Source of the DNA: CAYLPT01 sp964385645
Lineage (GTDB): Bacteria; Armatimonadota; Hebobacteria; Hebobacterales; Hebobacteraceae
Assembly (NCBI GenBank): GCA_964385645.1
Contig: CAYLPT010000119.1
Coordinates: 1 to 24,053, forward strand
Length of the DNA stretch: 24,053 nucleotides
Direction: 5' to 3'
Part shown: positions 16,245-23,840 of the stretch, piece after piece
How the letters are laid out: each line of letters opens with the position of its first letter
Position numbering within the stretch: position 1 is the first letter of the stretch
Made by a program: the position numbers and the translations under genes
Notes under the pieces: model-generated
The model's input: only the letters and a program-made list of their open reading frames with translations
What the model was told of the DNA's origin: nothing
Database searches by the model: none

Positions 16245-16814
16245 ATGCCCAAGGACGCCGTCGCGCAGCTCATGAAGGAGGCCGACCTCCACATGGCCCA
16301 GGCCGTCGAGGCCCTCCAGCGCGAGTTCGCCATGATCCGCACCGGCCGTGCTAACCCGGCCGTGCTCGACCGGGTGCTCGTCGAGTACTATGGCGAGAAG
16401 GTACCCATCAAGCAGGTCGCGAACATCAGCGCCCCCGAGCCCCGCCTGCTCGTGATCTCTCCCTGGGACAAGGCGATGGTCAAGCCCATCATGGACGCCA
16501 TCACCAGCTCCGACCTGGGCCTCAACCCCCAGTCCGACGGCAACCTGATCCGCGTCCCTCTGCCCCAGCTCACCACCGAGCGCCGCCAGGAGCTCGCCAG
16601 GCTCGCCGCCCGCAAGGCCGAGGAAGGCAAGGTCGCCGTGCGCAACGCCCGCCGAGACGCCATCGAGAGACTTCGCGCCATGGAGAAGTCCGGCGAGATC
16701 TCTGAGGACGACCTGCGCCGCCACCAGGAGCAGGTCCAGAAGATCACCGACGCCCACATCGAGCAGGCCGACCGCCTCCTCGCCGCCAAACAGCGGGAGA
16801 TCGTCGAGGGATGA
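16245..16814 (+). CDS. frr: Ribosome recycling factor
   Basis: RRF splits post-termination ribosomes together with EF-G. The 189 residues match the usual 185 and show FAMIRTGRANPAVLDRVLVEYYG (the conserved R-T-G-R-A-N-P segment), VPIKQVANISAPEPRLL and WDKAMVKPIMDAI. They also show SDLGLNPQSDGNLIRVPLPQLTTERR and the C-terminal helices ending HIEQADRLLAAKQREI. Start is ATG 16245 with GGGGGAGG (16232-16239) 5 nt upstream. The stop overlaps the ATG of the next small gene by 4 bp (ATGA), so the two are translationally coupled. Confidence 0.97.
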   Translation: MPKDAVAQLMKEADLHMAQAVEALQREFAMIRTGRANPAVLDRVLVEYYGEKVPIKQVANISAPEPRLLVISPWDKAMVKPIMDAITSSDLGLNPQSDGNLIRVPLPQLTTERRQELARLAARKAEEGKVAVRNARRDAIERLRAMEKSGEISEDDLRRHQEQVQKITDAHIEQADRLLAAKQREIVEG

Positions 16815-17029
16815 GCCGCCTCCTTGCCATCGGCCGCACCCTCGCCGAGGCCGAGCGCCTCCTCGCCGGAGCGGGGGTGGAGCTGCTCGGGGTGGAGGTC
16901 ACCCGCCCCCCTGGCGACGCCCCCACCGGCCCTCTGCGCGTCATCCGCGAGCGGTGGGAGGAGGGCGGAATTCGCCTGCTCGTGGCCCCCTCGGTTGCCC
17001 TGCGAGAGGAGCGCGGCCCTGCCTGCTAG
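16811..17029 (+). CDS. Small protein of unknown function between frr and uppS
   Basis: A 72-aa product is predicted in the slot between frr and uppS. Its start ATG overlaps the frr stop (ATGA), and third codon positions are strongly G/C, as in the neighbours, so it is probably real. The sequence begins LLAIGRTLAEAERLLAGAGV, continues with TRPPGDAPTGPLRVIRER, and ends GGIRLLVAPSVALREE. The start resembles the first helix of PASTA-like modules (Gxxl-eAexxLxxaG), but it has no signal peptide and only one such unit. The protein is not recognised; function is unknown. It overlaps the beginning of uppS. Confidence 0.65.
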   Translation: MSRLLAIGRTLAEAERLLAGAGVELLGVEVTRPPGDAPTGPLRVIRERWEEGGIRLLVAPSVALREERGPAC

Positions 17030-17789
17030 CCGCCCCGGCGAGACCAGCCCGGAGGAGCTGGCGGCGCGGCTCGACCGCTCCCGCCTGCCCGCCCACATCG
17101 CCGTCATCATGGACGGCAACGGCCGCTGGGCCCAGCAGCGGGGCCTCCCCAGGCTCGAGGGGCACCGCGCCAGCCGCCAGAGCATCCGCGAAGCCGTCCA
17201 GGCCTGCGGCGAGCTGGGCATCCGCTTCCTCACCCTCTACACCTTTTCCGCCGAGAACTGGCGCCGGCCCGGCCCCGAGGTCCAGGCCCTCATGGCCCTC
17301 ATCGAGGAAACCCTCCGCGCCGAGGTGGACGAGCTCCACGAGCGCCAGGTCCGCATACGACACCTGGGCAGCCGGGACGGCCTGCCCGCCTCTCTTCTCG
17401 AGGAGCTCGACCGCTCCATCGCCCGCACGGCCGCCAACTCGGGCCTCACCCTCCAGCTCGCCATCAACTACGGTGGCCGCCAGGAGATCGCCGCCGCCGC
17501 CGCCCGCCTGGCCCGGGAGGCGCTCGAGGGCCGGGTGCGGCCGGAGGAGGTGGATGTCGCCGCCGTGGCCCGCCGGCTCTATCTGCCCGACGCGCCCGAC
17601 CCCGACCTGCTCGTCCGCACCGGCGGCGACTTTCGGGTGTCCAACTACCTGCTCTGGCAGATCGCCTACGCGGAGATCCACGTGACGCCCACCCTGTGGC
17701 CGGACTTCCGGCGCGCCCATCTCTACCAGGCCCTGCTCGACTATCAGGGCCGACAGCGCAGGTTCGGGGGCCTCGACCATGCGGCCTAG
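16995..17789 (+). CDS. uppS: Isoprenyl transferase (undecaprenyl diphosphate synthase)
   Basis: This cis-prenyltransferase makes the C55 lipid carrier for peptidoglycan and glycan export. Motifs, numbered from the TTG, are HIAVIMDGNGRWAQQRG (34-50) with catalytic Asp40, GHRAS, FLTLYTFSAENWRRP, INYGGRQEI and RTGGDFRVSNYLLWQIAYAEI. The start is uncertain. No ATG lies close to the conserved part. TTG 16995 is the nearest standard start but lacks a ribosome-binding site. CTG 17019 has AGGAG (17007-17011) at 7 nt spacing and would give 256 aa, the usual length. The ATG at 16824 would add over 50 residues from an overlapping reading frame. The stop overlaps the next gene by 11 bp. Confidence 0.93.
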   Translation: MPCERSAALPASRPGETSPEELAARLDRSRLPAHIAVIMDGNGRWAQQRGLPRLEGHRASRQSIREAVQACGELGIRFLTLYTFSAENWRRPGPEVQALMALIEETLRAEVDELHERQVRIRHLGSRDGLPASLLEELDRSIARTAANSGLTLQLAINYGGRQEIAAAAARLAREALEGRVRPEEVDVAAVARRLYLPDAPDPDLLVRTGGDFRVSNYLLWQIAYAEIHVTPTLWPDFRRAHLYQALLDYQGRQRRFGGLDHAA

Positions 17790-18240
17790 CTTCCGCCTCA
17801 AGCTCGCCATCAGCGTCCCCCTGCTCGCGGCCCTCCTCCTCCTCGACACCGTCGCCGCCCTCCAGGGGCTTCCCGCCCTGCTGGCCGCCCTCGGCGTCGC
17901 GCTGCTCGCCGTCGAGCGCCTGCGCGTCTGGCTCAAGGCCCACGGCCGCGCCACCCTCGCCATGCTGCCCTTCATGGCCGCCGCCCTCGTGCTGCTCCTC
18001 GCCTTCTGCCGCGGCCGCAACCTCTCCCAGGGCGTGCTTCTGCTGGTCACCATCGCGGTGGTGTTCGACATCCTCCTCATCGCACTCGCCGTCATCGGCG
18101 AGACCACCAAGCGCCGGCTCCGCGGCCTCGCCGAGTTCGTCGGGCTCACCTGCCTCGGGCTGGCGCTCGGGCTGGCGCTCTCCCTGCTCTTTCTGCTCGA
18201 GGCGGGGTGGAGGGCAGGCGCCAGCCTCGCGGGACCCTAG
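17779..18240 (+). CDS. Polytopic membrane protein of unknown function in the usual cdsA position
   Basis: A 153-aa protein with about five hydrophobic stretches: LAISVPLLAALLLL (9-22), LPALLAALGVALLAV (31-45), MLPFMAAALVLLLAF (62-76), LLLVTIAVVFDILLIALAVI (87-106) and LGLALGLALSLLFLL (126-140). Basic residues cluster between them. Between uppS and dxr one would normally expect cdsA (phosphatidate cytidylyltransferase, about 270 aa), but its C-terminal signature with the GHGG and D-R-x-D residues is absent and the protein is far shorter. The ATG start overlaps the uppS stop by 11 bp, so it is expressed with uppS. Function is unknown. A repeated 12-bp unit (18156-18179) encodes part of the last helix. 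Confidence 0.75.
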   Translation: MRPSFRLKLAISVPLLAALLLLDTVAALQGLPALLAALGVALLAVERLRVWLKAHGRATLAMLPFMAAALVLLLAFCRGRNLSQGVLLLVTIAVVFDILLIALAVIGETTKRRLRGLAEFVGLTCLGLALGLALSLLFLLEAGWRAGASLAGP

Positions 18241-18254
18241 CGGCGGGGGCGCTC

Positions 18255-19424
18255 GTGAGGCGCATCGCGCTGCTCGGCTCCACCGGCTCCATCGGCCTCC
18301 AGGCCCTGGAGGTCATCGCGCGCTTCCCGGATCGGTTCTCCGTCGCCGCGCTCGCCTGCGCCTCCTCCGCCGACAGGATCGTCGCCCAGGCCCGCGCCTG
18401 CCGACCCCGCTTGGTCGCCGTCGCCGACGAGCGCGCCGCCCGCCGCGCCGCCGCCGCCCTGCGTGACACCGACACCCAGGTCCTCGCGGGCCCGGCCGGC
18501 ATCGTGCAGTGCGCCACCCTGCCCGAGGCCGATATGGTCCTCGCCGCCATGGTCGGCATCGCTGGCCTTCGCCCCGTGTGGGAGGCGGTCCGCGCCGGCA
18601 AGCGCATCGGCCTCGCCAACAAAGAACCCCTCGTCGTCGCCGGCCGGCTCATCACCCGGGAGGCCGCCCGCACCGGCGCCCAGCTCCTACCCATTGACAG
18701 CGAGCACTCCGCCATCTTCCAGGTGCTCCAGGGTCAGGACCGGCGCGCGGTGCGCCGCGTGGTGCTGACCGCCTCCGGCGGCGCCTTCCGCGGCCTGTCG
18801 CCCGAGCAGCTCGCGCGGGTCACCCCGGAGCAGGCTCTCGCCCATCCGACCTGGAAGATGGGGCCCAAGGTCACCGTGGACTCCGCGACCCTCATGAACA
18901 AGGGCCTGGAGCTGATCGAGGCCCACTGGCTGTTCGGGCTCGCGCCCGAGCAGCTCGATGTCGTGCTGCACCGGGAGAGCGTCGTGCATAGCCTGGTCGA
19001 GTTCGTGGACGGCTCCGTGCTCGCGCAGCTCGCGCGGCCGGACATGCGCCTGCCCATCCAGTACGCGCTCGGCTACCCCGAGCGCCTCCCACGCGACGAG
19101 CCGCCCCTCGACCTCGCCCAGTGCGGCGCCCTGCGCTTCGAGCCCCTGCCCCAGGGCCGCTACCCGTGCCTGGACCTCGCCCGCCAGGCACTCTGCGAGG
19201 GCGGCCGCGCGCCCGCCGCGCTCAACGCCGCCGACGAGGTGGCCGTCGCCTGGTTCCTGGAGGGCCGGCTCCCCTTCACCCAGATCCCCCGCCTCCTCGA
19301 CTGGGCGCTCAGCAACCACGAGCGCGGCCCGGGCGACACCCTCGAGGAGCTCCTCGCGGCCGACCGGGAGATCAGGCAAAGACTCGACCAGGAGTGGGAG
19401 AGGTGGACCTCGCCGGCCGCGTGA
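18255..19424 (+). CDS. dxr: 1-deoxy-D-xylulose 5-phosphate reductoisomerase
   Basis: DXR converts DXP to 2-C-methyl-D-erythritol 4-phosphate, the committed step of the MEP isoprenoid pathway. The 389 residues show the NADPH motif GSTGSIG (8-14) and ANKEP (121-125, where ANKES is usual). The metal ligands are in LPIDSEHSAIFQ (Asp148, Glu150) and in VDSATLMNKGLE, ending at Glu219; TASGGAFR and HPTWKMG are also present. Start is GTG 18255: an earlier in-frame ATG at 18207 would add 16 residues before the Rossmann strand. The ribosome-binding site is weak. The end overlaps rseP by 22 bp. With uppS in the same run, two steps of polyprenyl supply are grouped. Confidence 0.97.
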   Translation: MRRIALLGSTGSIGLQALEVIARFPDRFSVAALACASSADRIVAQARACRPRLVAVADERAARRAAAALRDTDTQVLAGPAGIVQCATLPEADMVLAAMVGIAGLRPVWEAVRAGKRIGLANKEPLVVAGRLITREAARTGAQLLPIDSEHSAIFQVLQGQDRRAVRRVVLTASGGAFRGLSPEQLARVTPEQALAHPTWKMGPKVTVDSATLMNKGLELIEAHWLFGLAPEQLDVVLHRESVVHSLVEFVDGSVLAQLARPDMRLPIQYALGYPERLPRDEPPLDLAQCGALRFEPLPQGRYPCLDLARQALCEGGRAPAALNAADEVAVAWFLEGRLPFTQIPRLLDWALSNHERGPGDTLEELLAADREIRQRLDQEWERWTSPAA

Positions 19425-20467
19425 TCGCCATCGCGCTCGCCTTCGGCGTCACTGTCTTCGTCCATGAGATGGGGCACTACCTCGCCGCGCGCCTCGTCCG
19501 CATGAAGATCCACGAGTTCTCCATCGGCTTCGGCCGGCCCCTCCTGTTCTGGTTCCGCCGCGGCGACACTCAGTACTCCTTCCGCCTCTGGCCTTTCTTC
19601 AGCTACGTCCGCATCGCCGGCATGGAGCCTGGCGACGACCACCCCGACGGCTTCTACCGCAAACGCCGCCCCGCCCAGGCCCTGGTGCTCGTCTCCGGCT
19701 GCGCCATGAACTTCGCCCAGGCCGTCCTCATCTACGTCCTCGTCGGCGCCCTCATCGGCATGCCCGCCGTCCTGCCCGCCATCCAGGAGGTCCTCCCGGG
19801 CTCCCCCGCCGCCGAGGCCGGCCTGCGCGCCGGCGACCGCATCCTCGGGCTCGACGGCGAGATGAACCTCTCCGTCCGCCAGATCCAGCAGCGCATCCAG
19901 GACCGCCCCGGCCGGCCCGTCACCGTCGAAGTCGAGCGCGACGGCGCGCGCCTCAGCATCACCATGACACCCCGCGCCGAGGTGGTCTACGATATGCGCG
20001 GCCTGCGCCTCTTCGAGACCGAGGTCGGCCGCATCGGCATCCTCTTCGGCACCCGACTCGAGCGTGCCGGCATCGGCCGCTCCATCCGCGTCGGTTTCGT
20101 TCAGACCTACCAGATCGTGCGGCTCCAGGCGGCCGCGCTCGTCGGCATGATCGCCCGCACCGTCCCCGCCGACCTCGTCGGCCCCGTCGGCGTCGTCCAC
20201 GCCATGTACGGCGAGGCCAAGCAGAGCTGGTTCCAGTTCTTCACCACCTTCGCCGCCATCACCGTCGCCATCGGCTCCCTCAACCTCCTCCCCATCCCTC
20301 CCCTCGACGGCAGCCGGCTGGTCATCGTCGGCCTCGAGGCCCTCCGCCGCCGTCCCTTCGACAAGCAGAAGGAGGTCTGGATCCACCTCATCGGCTTCGC
20401 CCTCCTGCTCGCCCTGGTGGCGGTGCTCACCCTCAAGGACATCATCCGCATCGTGGGCGGCGGCTGA
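19403..20467 (+). CDS. rseP: Site-2 metalloprotease RseP-like
   Basis: An inner-membrane zinc protease of the RseP/S2P family, which cuts transmembrane substrates such as anti-sigma factors and signal peptide remnants. HEMGH (21-25) in TM1 is the zinc site and NLLPIPPLDGS (294-304) holds the third ligand, Asp302. Between them is one PDZ domain, recognisable as VLPGSPAAEAGLRAGDRILGLDG (130-152). The 354 aa are typical for one-PDZ members. Start is GTG 19403, inside the end of dxr; the ribosome-binding site is purine-rich (GGAGTGGGAGAG). It closes the rpsB-to-rseP run; no bamA follows, unlike in Proteobacteria. The sigma/anti-sigma target cannot be seen in the window. Confidence 0.95.
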   Translation: MDLAGRVIAIALAFGVTVFVHEMGHYLAARLVRMKIHEFSIGFGRPLLFWFRRGDTQYSFRLWPFFSYVRIAGMEPGDDHPDGFYRKRRPAQALVLVSGCAMNFAQAVLIYVLVGALIGMPAVLPAIQEVLPGSPAAEAGLRAGDRILGLDGEMNLSVRQIQQRIQDRPGRPVTVEVERDGARLSITMTPRAEVVYDMRGLRLFETEVGRIGILFGTRLERAGIGRSIRVGFVQTYQIVRLQAAALVGMIARTVPADLVGPVGVVHAMYGEAKQSWFQFFTTFAAITVAIGSLNLLPIPPLDGSRLVIVGLEALRRRPFDKQKEVWIHLIGFALLLALVAVLTLKDIIRIVGGG

Positions 20468-20522
20468 GCGACTGGAGCGCCTCCACCCCTGTTACACCAG
20501 CATGCCCCTCAGGAGGCAAGTG

Positions 20523-21902
20523 ATGACCATGCCACCAGTTGACGAAGCGCGCTACGGCAGCTACGACGTCGTAGTCGCGGGCGGCGGGATGGCCGGGATC
20601 GCGGCCGCCATCGCCGCCGGCCGCGCCGGCGCCACCACCCTGCTGATTGAGAAGGCCGGCTGGCTGGGCGGTATGGGCATCACCGGCGCCACCTGCCTGC
20701 ACAACTTCTACAACATCTTCGGCGCCCACCCCGGCGCCGAGCGCCGCCGCGTTGTCGCCGGCATCGCCCAGGAGCTCGTGGACCGCTGTCAGCAACTGGG
20801 CGGCGGCATGGGCCACCTGCCCATGGAGCGCGGCGGGCAGTTCGTCAGCATGGCCACCCCCGTCGAGCCGGAGACGTTCAAGCTCGCCGCTTTCCAGCTC
20901 TGCCAGGAGGTCGGCGTCAAGCTCCTGCTCCACACGACCCTCTGCGAGCTGCGCGCCGACGGCGGCCGCGTCGAGGGCCTCATCGTCTGGAACAAGGCCG
21001 GCCGGACTCTCATCCGCGCCGACCAGTACGTGGACTGCACCGGCGACGGCGACCTCGCCGCCTACGCCGGCGCCGAGTGCGTTCACTTCCCGGCCTCTGA
21101 CCCCGGCGCTTACCCCGCCGGCTTCACCTTCCGGCTCTGCAACCTCGACCTCGACCGCATGGAGGCCGACCTCGAGCGGCACGGCCTCATCTGGCACCTC
21201 GCCCACGGCGTCAAGCCCGGCACGGGCCGCCGGGAGCTGGTGCGCATGGGCCTCGATATGGAGCGCGCCCGGTCGCTGGTCGGCGGTTGGCTCCCCGACT
21301 ACTTCTTCGGCGTCTCCCTCCGGCCCCGCGAGCTCACCTACTGCAACTGCATCAACTACGGGCCCAACGACGGCCTCGACCCGGAGGCCCTCACCGAGGC
21401 CGAGATCGAGCTGCGCGGCCGCATGTTCCAGGTCGCCGAGGTCTTCCGGCGCTATGTCGCCGGCTGTGAGGAGTGCTATGTCGCCGGCCCCGCACCCTCC
21501 GCCGGGCAGCGGCGGGGCCGCGCCATCCGCTGCGAGTACGACCTCACCCAGGACGACTGCACCCAGGGCCGGCAGTTCGACGACCAGGTGGGATGCTTCG
21601 GCTTCATTGACAACCCCCGCCACGAGGTGAAGGAGGCCGGCGCGTACGGGATCCCCTACCGCAGCCTCATCCCCAAAGGGCTGGAGAACGTGCTCGTCGC
21701 CGGCCGCATGATGAGCGTCGAGCTGGTGGCGCACAACAGCACCCGCAACACCGCTTGCTGTCTGGTCTGCGGGCAGGCGGCGGGGACGGCGGCCGCCATG
21801 GCGGCCGCCCAAGGCGTCGGGCCGCGCGAGGTGGATGTCGAGGCGTTGCGCGCCCGGCTGCGCGCCGACGGCGCGCTCCTCGCCCCCCAGCCCGAGCCGT
21901 GA
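20523..21902 (+). CDS. FAD-dependent oxidoreductase, FAD_oxidored (pfam12831) type
   Basis: This 459-aa flavoprotein opens with the Rossmann pattern YDVVVAGGGMAGIAAAIAA (14-32), followed by LLIEKAGWLGGMGITGATC, VDCTGDGDLAAYAGAE and the C-terminal FAD block VAGRMMSVELVAHNSTRNTA. This set is typical of pfam12831 oxidoreductases, which are abundant in Planctomycetes, Armatimonadota and other environmental groups. The chosen start is ATG 20523, which has AGGAGG (20511-20516) 6 nt upstream; an earlier ATG at 20502 would place this site inside the gene. No signal peptide is visible, so it should be cytoplasmic. It is followed 17 bp later by a class V aminotransferase. The substrate is unknown. Confidence 0.88.
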   Translation: MTMPPVDEARYGSYDVVVAGGGMAGIAAAIAAGRAGATTLLIEKAGWLGGMGITGATCLHNFYNIFGAHPGAERRRVVAGIAQELVDRCQQLGGGMGHLPMERGGQFVSMATPVEPETFKLAAFQLCQEVGVKLLLHTTLCELRADGGRVEGLIVWNKAGRTLIRADQYVDCTGDGDLAAYAGAECVHFPASDPGAYPAGFTFRLCNLDLDRMEADLERHGLIWHLAHGVKPGTGRRELVRMGLDMERARSLVGGWLPDYFFGVSLRPRELTYCNCINYGPNDGLDPEALTEAEIELRGRMFQVAEVFRRYVAGCEECYVAGPAPSAGQRRGRAIRCEYDLTQDDCTQGRQFDDQVGCFGFIDNPRHEVKEAGAYGIPYRSLIPKGLENVLVAGRMMSVELVAHNSTRNTACCLVCGQAAGTAAAMAAAQGVGPREVDVEALRARLRADGALLAPQPEP

Positions 21903-21919
21903 ACAGGGAGAACGACCGC

Positions 21920-23050
21920 ATGGACCTCGCGCAGATCAAGCCCCGCCTGCTCATGGGGCCGGGGCCCTCAGACGTCAACCCCCGAGTGCTCGAGGCGATG
22001 GCCCGCCCCACCATCGGCCACCTCGACCCCCAGTTTCTCCGGGTCCTCAACGAGGTCAGGGAGATGCTGCAGACCGTCTTCCAGACCGCCAGCGACCTCA
22101 CCCTCGCCGTCAGCGGCACCGGCTCCGCGGGCATGGAGACCTGTGTCGTCAACCTCATCGAGCCCGGAGACCGCATGCTCGTCTGCGTGGCAGGCGTCTT
22201 CGGCGAGCGCATGGCCGACGTGGCCGCCCGCGCCGGCGCCGAGGTCACCACCATCTCCGTCCCCTGGGGGCGTGTCTTCGAGCCCGCGCAGGTCGCCGAG
22301 GCGCTGCGGGAGAGCGGCCCCTACAAGATCGTCGGGATCGTCCACGCGGAGACCAGCACCGGCGCCGCGCAGCCCGTGCCGCCCATCAGCGAGGTCGTCC
22401 ACGCCGCCGGCGCGCTGCTCCTGCTCGACACCGTCACCAGCCTCGGCGGGATGGAGGTGGATGTGGACGGGTGGGGTGTGGACGCCTGCTACAGCGGCAC
22501 GCAGAAGTGCCTCTCCTGTCCCCCGGGCCTCTCCCCCGTCACCTTCAGCCTCGCCGCGCAGGAGGCGATGTCCGCCCGCCGCACCAAGGTCCAGAGCTGG
22601 TACCTCGACATGGGCATGGTCAAGCAGTACTGGGGCTCCGAGCGCCTCTACCACCACACGGCCCCCGTCAACATGCTCTATGGGCTGCACGAGGCCCTCA
22701 AGATCGTGCTCGAGGAGGGCCTCGAGGCCCGCTGGGCCCGCCACCTTCAGCACCACCGGGCCCTCAAGGTCGGGCTGGAGGGGCTGGGGATGAAGTACCT
22801 GGCCGACCCGGAGCATCAGCTCCCCATGCTCAACGCGGTCGCCGTGCCGGCGGGTGTCCAGGAGTCGGCGGTGAGGAAGCGGCTGCTCGATGAGGAGGGC
22901 ATCGAGATCGGCGGCGGCCTCGGCGCCTTCAAGGGCAAGGCCTGGCGCATAGGCCTGATGGGCGAGAGCGCCACCCGCCAGCACGTGGACGCCCTGCTCA
23001 CGGCCCTCGAGCGCATCCTGCCCGAGGAGGGCGCGGAGGCCGAGGCCTAG
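21920..23050 (+). CDS. Class V aminotransferase, alanine/serine-glyoxylate aminotransferase type
   Basis: A 376-aa PLP enzyme of the AGT family. It has the opening LLMGPGPSDVNPRVLEAM, SGTGSAGME near 65-73, HAETSTGA (142-149), LLLDTVTSLGG with Asp170 facing the pyridine nitrogen, and YSGTQKCLSCPPG with Lys196 as the PLP lysine. The C-terminus has IEIGGGLGAFKGKAWRIGLMG, as in other AGT members. It would move an amino group from alanine, serine or ureidoglycine to glyoxylate; the donor cannot be told. Start is ATG 21920 with GGGAG (21906-21910) 9 nt upstream. It is probably co-transcribed with the FAD oxidoreductase, suggesting a shared catabolic or photorespiration-like step, by inference. It converges with the ferredoxin gene, 10 bp apart. 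Confidence 0.92.
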   Translation: MDLAQIKPRLLMGPGPSDVNPRVLEAMARPTIGHLDPQFLRVLNEVREMLQTVFQTASDLTLAVSGTGSAGMETCVVNLIEPGDRMLVCVAGVFGERMADVAARAGAEVTTISVPWGRVFEPAQVAEALRESGPYKIVGIVHAETSTGAAQPVPPISEVVHAAGALLLLDTVTSLGGMEVDVDGWGVDACYSGTQKCLSCPPGLSPVTFSLAAQEAMSARRTKVQSWYLDMGMVKQYWGSERLYHHTAPVNMLYGLHEALKIVLEEGLEARWARHLQHHRALKVGLEGLGMKYLADPEHQLPMLNAVAVPAGVQESAVRKRLLDEEGIEIGGGLGAFKGKAWRIGLMGESATRQHVDALLTALERILPEEGAEAEA

Positions 23051-23060
23051 GCCCGGGACC

Positions 23061-23840
23061 TCACGCCCGCGCCGGCTCCAGCGCCACCGTCTCCTGCACG
23101 TCGCCGTGGATCCCGATCCGCGTCAGCCTCACCGGGATCTCCTTGCCCGCGTCCACCAGCGCCTGCTTCACCAGCCGCACCAGCCCCGAGCAGCACGGCA
23201 CCTCCATGTACACCACCTCGATGCTCCGGATGTCGTTCTGCGCGAAGATGCTCCCCAGCTTGTGCCGGTGCAAGGCTACATCGTCCAGCTTCGGGCACCC
23301 CACCAGCAGCTTGCGCCCCGGAAGGAAGCGCTCGTTGAAGTCGGCCAGCGCGAAGGCCGTGCAGTCCGCGGCAATCACCAGCTCCGCCCCCTCCAGGTAC
23401 GGCGCCGTCGGCGGCACCAGGTGAAGCTGCACCGGCCAGTTCCGAAGCTGCGAGGGCCGCGCCGCGCCCACCGGCCCCGCCTCCGCCTGCGCCGGCCGCT
23501 CCAGCTCTCGCGCCAGCGCCGACGGGCACCCGCACGCCAGCGTCTCCGCGGCCGCCTCCGTATGCGCGTGCGCGTGCTCGGCGGGCTCTCTGCCCAGCTC
23601 GGCCAGGCGCCGCTGCACCGCCTCCTCGTCGAACTCCTCCGCCTCCCGCACCTCGATGGTGATCGCACCCTGCGGGCACTCCCCGATGCACGCCCCCAGC
23701 CCATCGCAGTACGTCTCGCTCACCAGCCGCGCCTTGCCGTCCACGATCTCGATCGCCCCCTCGGCGCACGCGATCGCACACTGGCCGCATCCGTCGCACT
23801 TCTCCTCGTCAATTCTGATGATGCTCCTGCGCCTTGCCAT
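23061..23840 (-). CDS. Ferredoxin-domain protein with an atypical second cluster
   Basis: A 259-aa, probably cytoplasmic iron-sulfur protein. The first cluster is CDGCGQCAIAC (Cys15, 18, 21, 25). The second is CDGLGACIGECP, in which the second cysteine is Leu48, leaving Cys45, 51 and 55 plus a following proline. After a His/Glu-rich linker (EHAHAHTE, 88-95) and a CGC pair (103-105), the C-terminal domain has conserved cysteines in VIAADCTA (160), LVGCPKLDD (182) and VPCCSG (216-217). This looks like a known type of stand-alone 4Fe-4S protein with an accessory domain. ATG 23840 is preferred over ATG 23852 because GGAGG stands 5 nt before it. It overlaps the Rrf2-like gene by 32 bp and may be regulated by it. 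Confidence 0.85.
   Translation of the reverse strand: MARRRSIIRIDEEKCDGCGQCAIACAEGAIEIVDGKARLVSETYCDGLGACIGECPQGAITIEVREAEEFDEEAVQRRLAELGREPAEHAHAHTEAAAETLACGCPSALARELERPAQAEAGPVGAARPSQLRNWPVQLHLVPPTAPYLEGAELVIAADCTAFALADFNERFLPGRKLLVGCPKLDDVALHRHKLGSIFAQNDIRSIEVVYMEVPCCSGLVRLVKQALVDAGKEIPVRLTRIGIHGDVQETVALEPARA

Noticed and set aside
18156..18179. A tandem duplication of a 12-bp unit as a possible repeat element.
   Set aside because: Only two copies; they encode a repeated LGLA/GLAL stretch of a membrane helix, so it is simple coding repetition.
20442..21812. A 456-codon minus-strand frame opposite the FAD_oxidored gene.
   Set aside because: Ala/Gly/Glu/Asp-rich product with no recognisable motif; the plus strand encodes a clear flavoprotein.
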